Notes under the pieces: model-generated
Seen by the model: only the letters and a program-made list of their open reading frames with translations
What the model was told of the DNA's origin: nothing
The model's database searches: none
Assembly: GCA_902497095.1 (NCBI GenBank)
Contig: CABVDD010000048.1
Span: forward strand, 1 to 13,914
Length of the DNA: 13,914 nt
Reading direction: 5' to 3'
Source of the DNA: an uncultured Faecalicoccus sp.
GTDB taxonomy: Bacteria > Bacillota_I > Bacilli_A > Erysipelotrichales > Erysipelotrichaceae
Part shown: positions 12,950 through 13,914 of the stretch, one piece after another
Position numbering within the stretch: the stretch's first letter is position 1
Layout: each line of letters starts with the position of its first letter
Made by a program: the position numbers and the translations under genes

Positions 12950-13822
12950 ATGACAAAGAATCGCATGGAAGCCTTTAGTGATGGTGTACTAGCTATCATT
13001 ATCACAATTATGGTTCTAAAACTAGAAGCACCCAAGCGTATTGATTTACAAGCCTTAACAGATACTTTGCCTACACTCATCGCCTATGTGCTCAGTTTTG
13101 TCTATGTCGGTATCTATTGGGCCAACCATCATCATTTGATTAGCGCTATACAAAAAGTAAATGGCAAACTTTTATGGATCAATTTACATTGGATTTTTTG
13201 GATGTCATTAATTCCTTTTGGTACAGAATGGATGGGATATCATCCAACTGCTTCAGTTCCTGTTTTTATTTATGGCATGATTCTGCTTTGTTGTGCCATA
13301 TCTTATTATTGGTTACAATTGGCCGTGATCCATATCAACAGAAAAAACTCTGATATCGCCCAAAGTATCGGAAAAGATCTCAAGGGAAAAGGTTCTTTGA
13401 TAGCTTATGCCTTAGCTTCGCTTTTTGCCTTTTGGATTCCCTGGATTTCTTATATAATTTATATAGGAACCGCTTTAGTATGGATCATACCCGATTTTCG
13501 ATTGGAAAGAATTTCACAAAGAGAAGGAGATGAAATCATGATCAAAATTCAATTCGAACCTGAAAGAAAACGCAGTGCTGCTTACGATCAAGAACAATGC
13601 ATCGGAGAATGTACATTTACCACTGATATTCCTGATGAATGGACGATCAATCATACATTTGTAGACTCTCATTATGGCGGACAGGGAATTGCCGGTCAAC
13701 TGGTCGATCGAATCGTAGAAGAAGCAAGAAACCGTCATATCCATCTTCATCCTACTTGCTCTTATGCCAAAAAACGCATAGAAGCTGATCCACAAAATCA
13801 AGATCTTTTAACATCACATTAA
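12950..13822 (+). CDS. TMEM175 family membrane protein fused to a small GNAT (YjdJ-type) N-acetyltransferase domain
   Basis: One 290-residue frame. Residues 1-190 are a bacterial TMEM175 (DUF1211) potassium-channel-type protein: the FSDGVLAIIITIMVLKL signature at 9-25, WANHHHL around 57-63, and about six hydrophobic helices ending WIIPDFRLER, where stand-alone family members usually stop. Residues 197-290 are a complete small GNAT-like acetyltransferase (about 94 residues): RSAAYDQEQCIGECTF, HTFVDSHYGGQGIAGQLV and HPTCSYAKKRI are the acetyl-CoA-binding and core stretches of the YjdJ type. The junction contains AAGGAG, an 8-nt spacer, then ATG 13538 (Met197) in frame, so the acetyltransferase could also be translated alone. 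There is no frameshift. Last gene of the MarR-pirin operon, followed by a strong terminator. Channel activity and acetylation substrate are not evident from sequence. Confidence 0.87.
   Translation: MTKNRMEAFSDGVLAIIITIMVLKLEAPKRIDLQALTDTLPTLIAYVLSFVYVGIYWANHHHLISAIQKVNGKLLWINLHWIFWMSLIPFGTEWMGYHPTASVPVFIYGMILLCCAISYYWLQLAVIHINRKNSDIAQSIGKDLKGKGSLIAYALASLFAFWIPWISYIIYIGTALVWIIPDFRLERISQREGDEIMIKIQFEPERKRSAAYDQEQCIGECTFTTDIPDEWTINHTFVDSHYGGQGIAGQLVDRIVEEARNRHIHLHPTCSYAKKRIEADPQNQDLLTSH
13524..13540 (+). promoter_or_regulatory. Internal ribosome binding site and start codon for the GNAT domain
   Basis: AAGGAG (13524-13529), 8-nt spacer, ATG (13538-13540), in frame with the upstream TMEM175 coding sequence. 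The ATG coincides with the first residue expected of a stand-alone YjdJ-type acetyltransferase, so this probably predates the fusion and may still produce a separate 94-residue protein. Confidence 0.6.
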
Positions 13823-13835
13823 CAAAAATAATGAT

Positions 13836-13859
13836 CCCCCGGCCTAGCCGGGGGTTTTT
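13836..13859 (+). terminator. Strong rho-independent terminator of the MarR-pirin-TMEM175/GNAT operon
   Basis: Stem CCCCCGGC (13836-13843), loop CTA, stem GCCGGGGG (13847-13854), then TTTTT (13855-13859). Eight perfect GC pairs, 13 nt after the stop codon. On the other strand the stem is equally strong but lacks an immediate T-tract. Confidence 0.93.
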
Positions 13860-13914
13860 CCTATGCGGGCATAGCCCTGCTCTCAAAGCTGCGCTTTACA
13901 GCGCTGCGTGGTCT
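13860..13914. other. GC-rich tail at the window edge, possible repeat or element boundary
   Basis: Visibly GC-richer than the rest of the window. It contains the palindrome CTATGC-GG-GCATAG (13861-13874) and a second inverted pair GCGC-TTTACA-GCGC. On the minus strand one frame is open from the edge to TAG (13863-13861), only 17 codons. Nothing identifies a gene. It may be the end of a mobile or repeated element, or a convergent gene sharing the terminator. Confidence 0.3.

Noticed and set aside
13514..13801. Minus-strand frame opposite the acetyltransferase domain
   Set aside because: A shadow of the strongly recognisable GNAT coding sequence, with no ribosome binding site.
1..13914. CRISPR arrays, tRNA/rRNA genes, phage genes, toxin-antitoxin or defence modules
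   Set aside because: Looked for spaced direct repeats, tRNA-like cloverleaf sequence, integrase or transposase motifs and typical defence domains; found none inside the window.

Overview
The window reads as chromosomal DNA of a low-GC Gram-positive bacterium (Bacillota). A gut Erysipelotrichia-type organism is my best guess. Reasons: AT-rich sequence, strong AGGAGG-type ribosome binding sites, a YhaM exoribonuclease, tandem diacylglycerol-type glycosyltransferases, a mannose-family PTS EIIA, and no sign of a Gram-negative outer membrane. The taxonomic call is inference from gene content, not from a marker gene.

Layout. (1) 1-1576, minus: a sodium/phosphate symporter with a PhoU-like tail, cut by the window edge, with its own promoter. 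(2) 1627-8945, minus: a tightly packed seven-gene operon (junctions overlap or are at most 8 nt apart) driven by an extended -10 promoter at 8971-8979. In transcription order: a CpoA-like glycosyltransferase with a polybasic tail, a UPF0104 flippase-like membrane protein, a diacylglycerol-glucosyltransferase-like protein fused to a full RecX domain, YhaM exoribonuclease, RimO, a DNA-deoxyinosine glycosylase and dUTPase. (3) 8946-9165: intergenic with a terminator, a second hairpin and the operon promoter. (4) 9166-10128, minus: an orphan EIIA-Man protein and a small membrane protein. (5) 10145-10685, plus: a PaaI-type hotdog thioesterase with promoter and terminator, divergent from (4). (6) 10628-11588, plus: a broken multi-spanning membrane protein gene with no start codon, an apparent frameshift at an 8-T run and an in-frame TAA that splits off its last two membrane segments. 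(7) 11607-13859, plus: a MarR regulator-pirin-TMEM175/GNAT operon with an MhqR-like operator over its promoter and a strong terminator. (8) 13860-13914: a GC-rich tail unlike the rest, possibly the edge of a repeat or element.

How the genes fit together. The three envelope genes look like a glycolipid (lipoteichoic-acid-anchor type) pathway, co-transcribed with RNA decay, ribosome modification and nucleotide or base-damage hygiene (RecX, HDG, Dut). The MarR/pirin operon looks like a small electrophile- or quinone-responsive unit. There are no CRISPR arrays, tRNAs, rRNAs, phage genes or recognisable defence systems. The most unusual content is two in-frame gene fusions (glycosyltransferase-RecX, TMEM175-GNAT) and two neighbouring genes with apparent lesions (the membrane pseudogene, and a MarR gene without an ordinary start codon at its Shine-Dalgarno). 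I did not find a clearly new multi-gene system; the fusions are the best candidates for undescribed biology.
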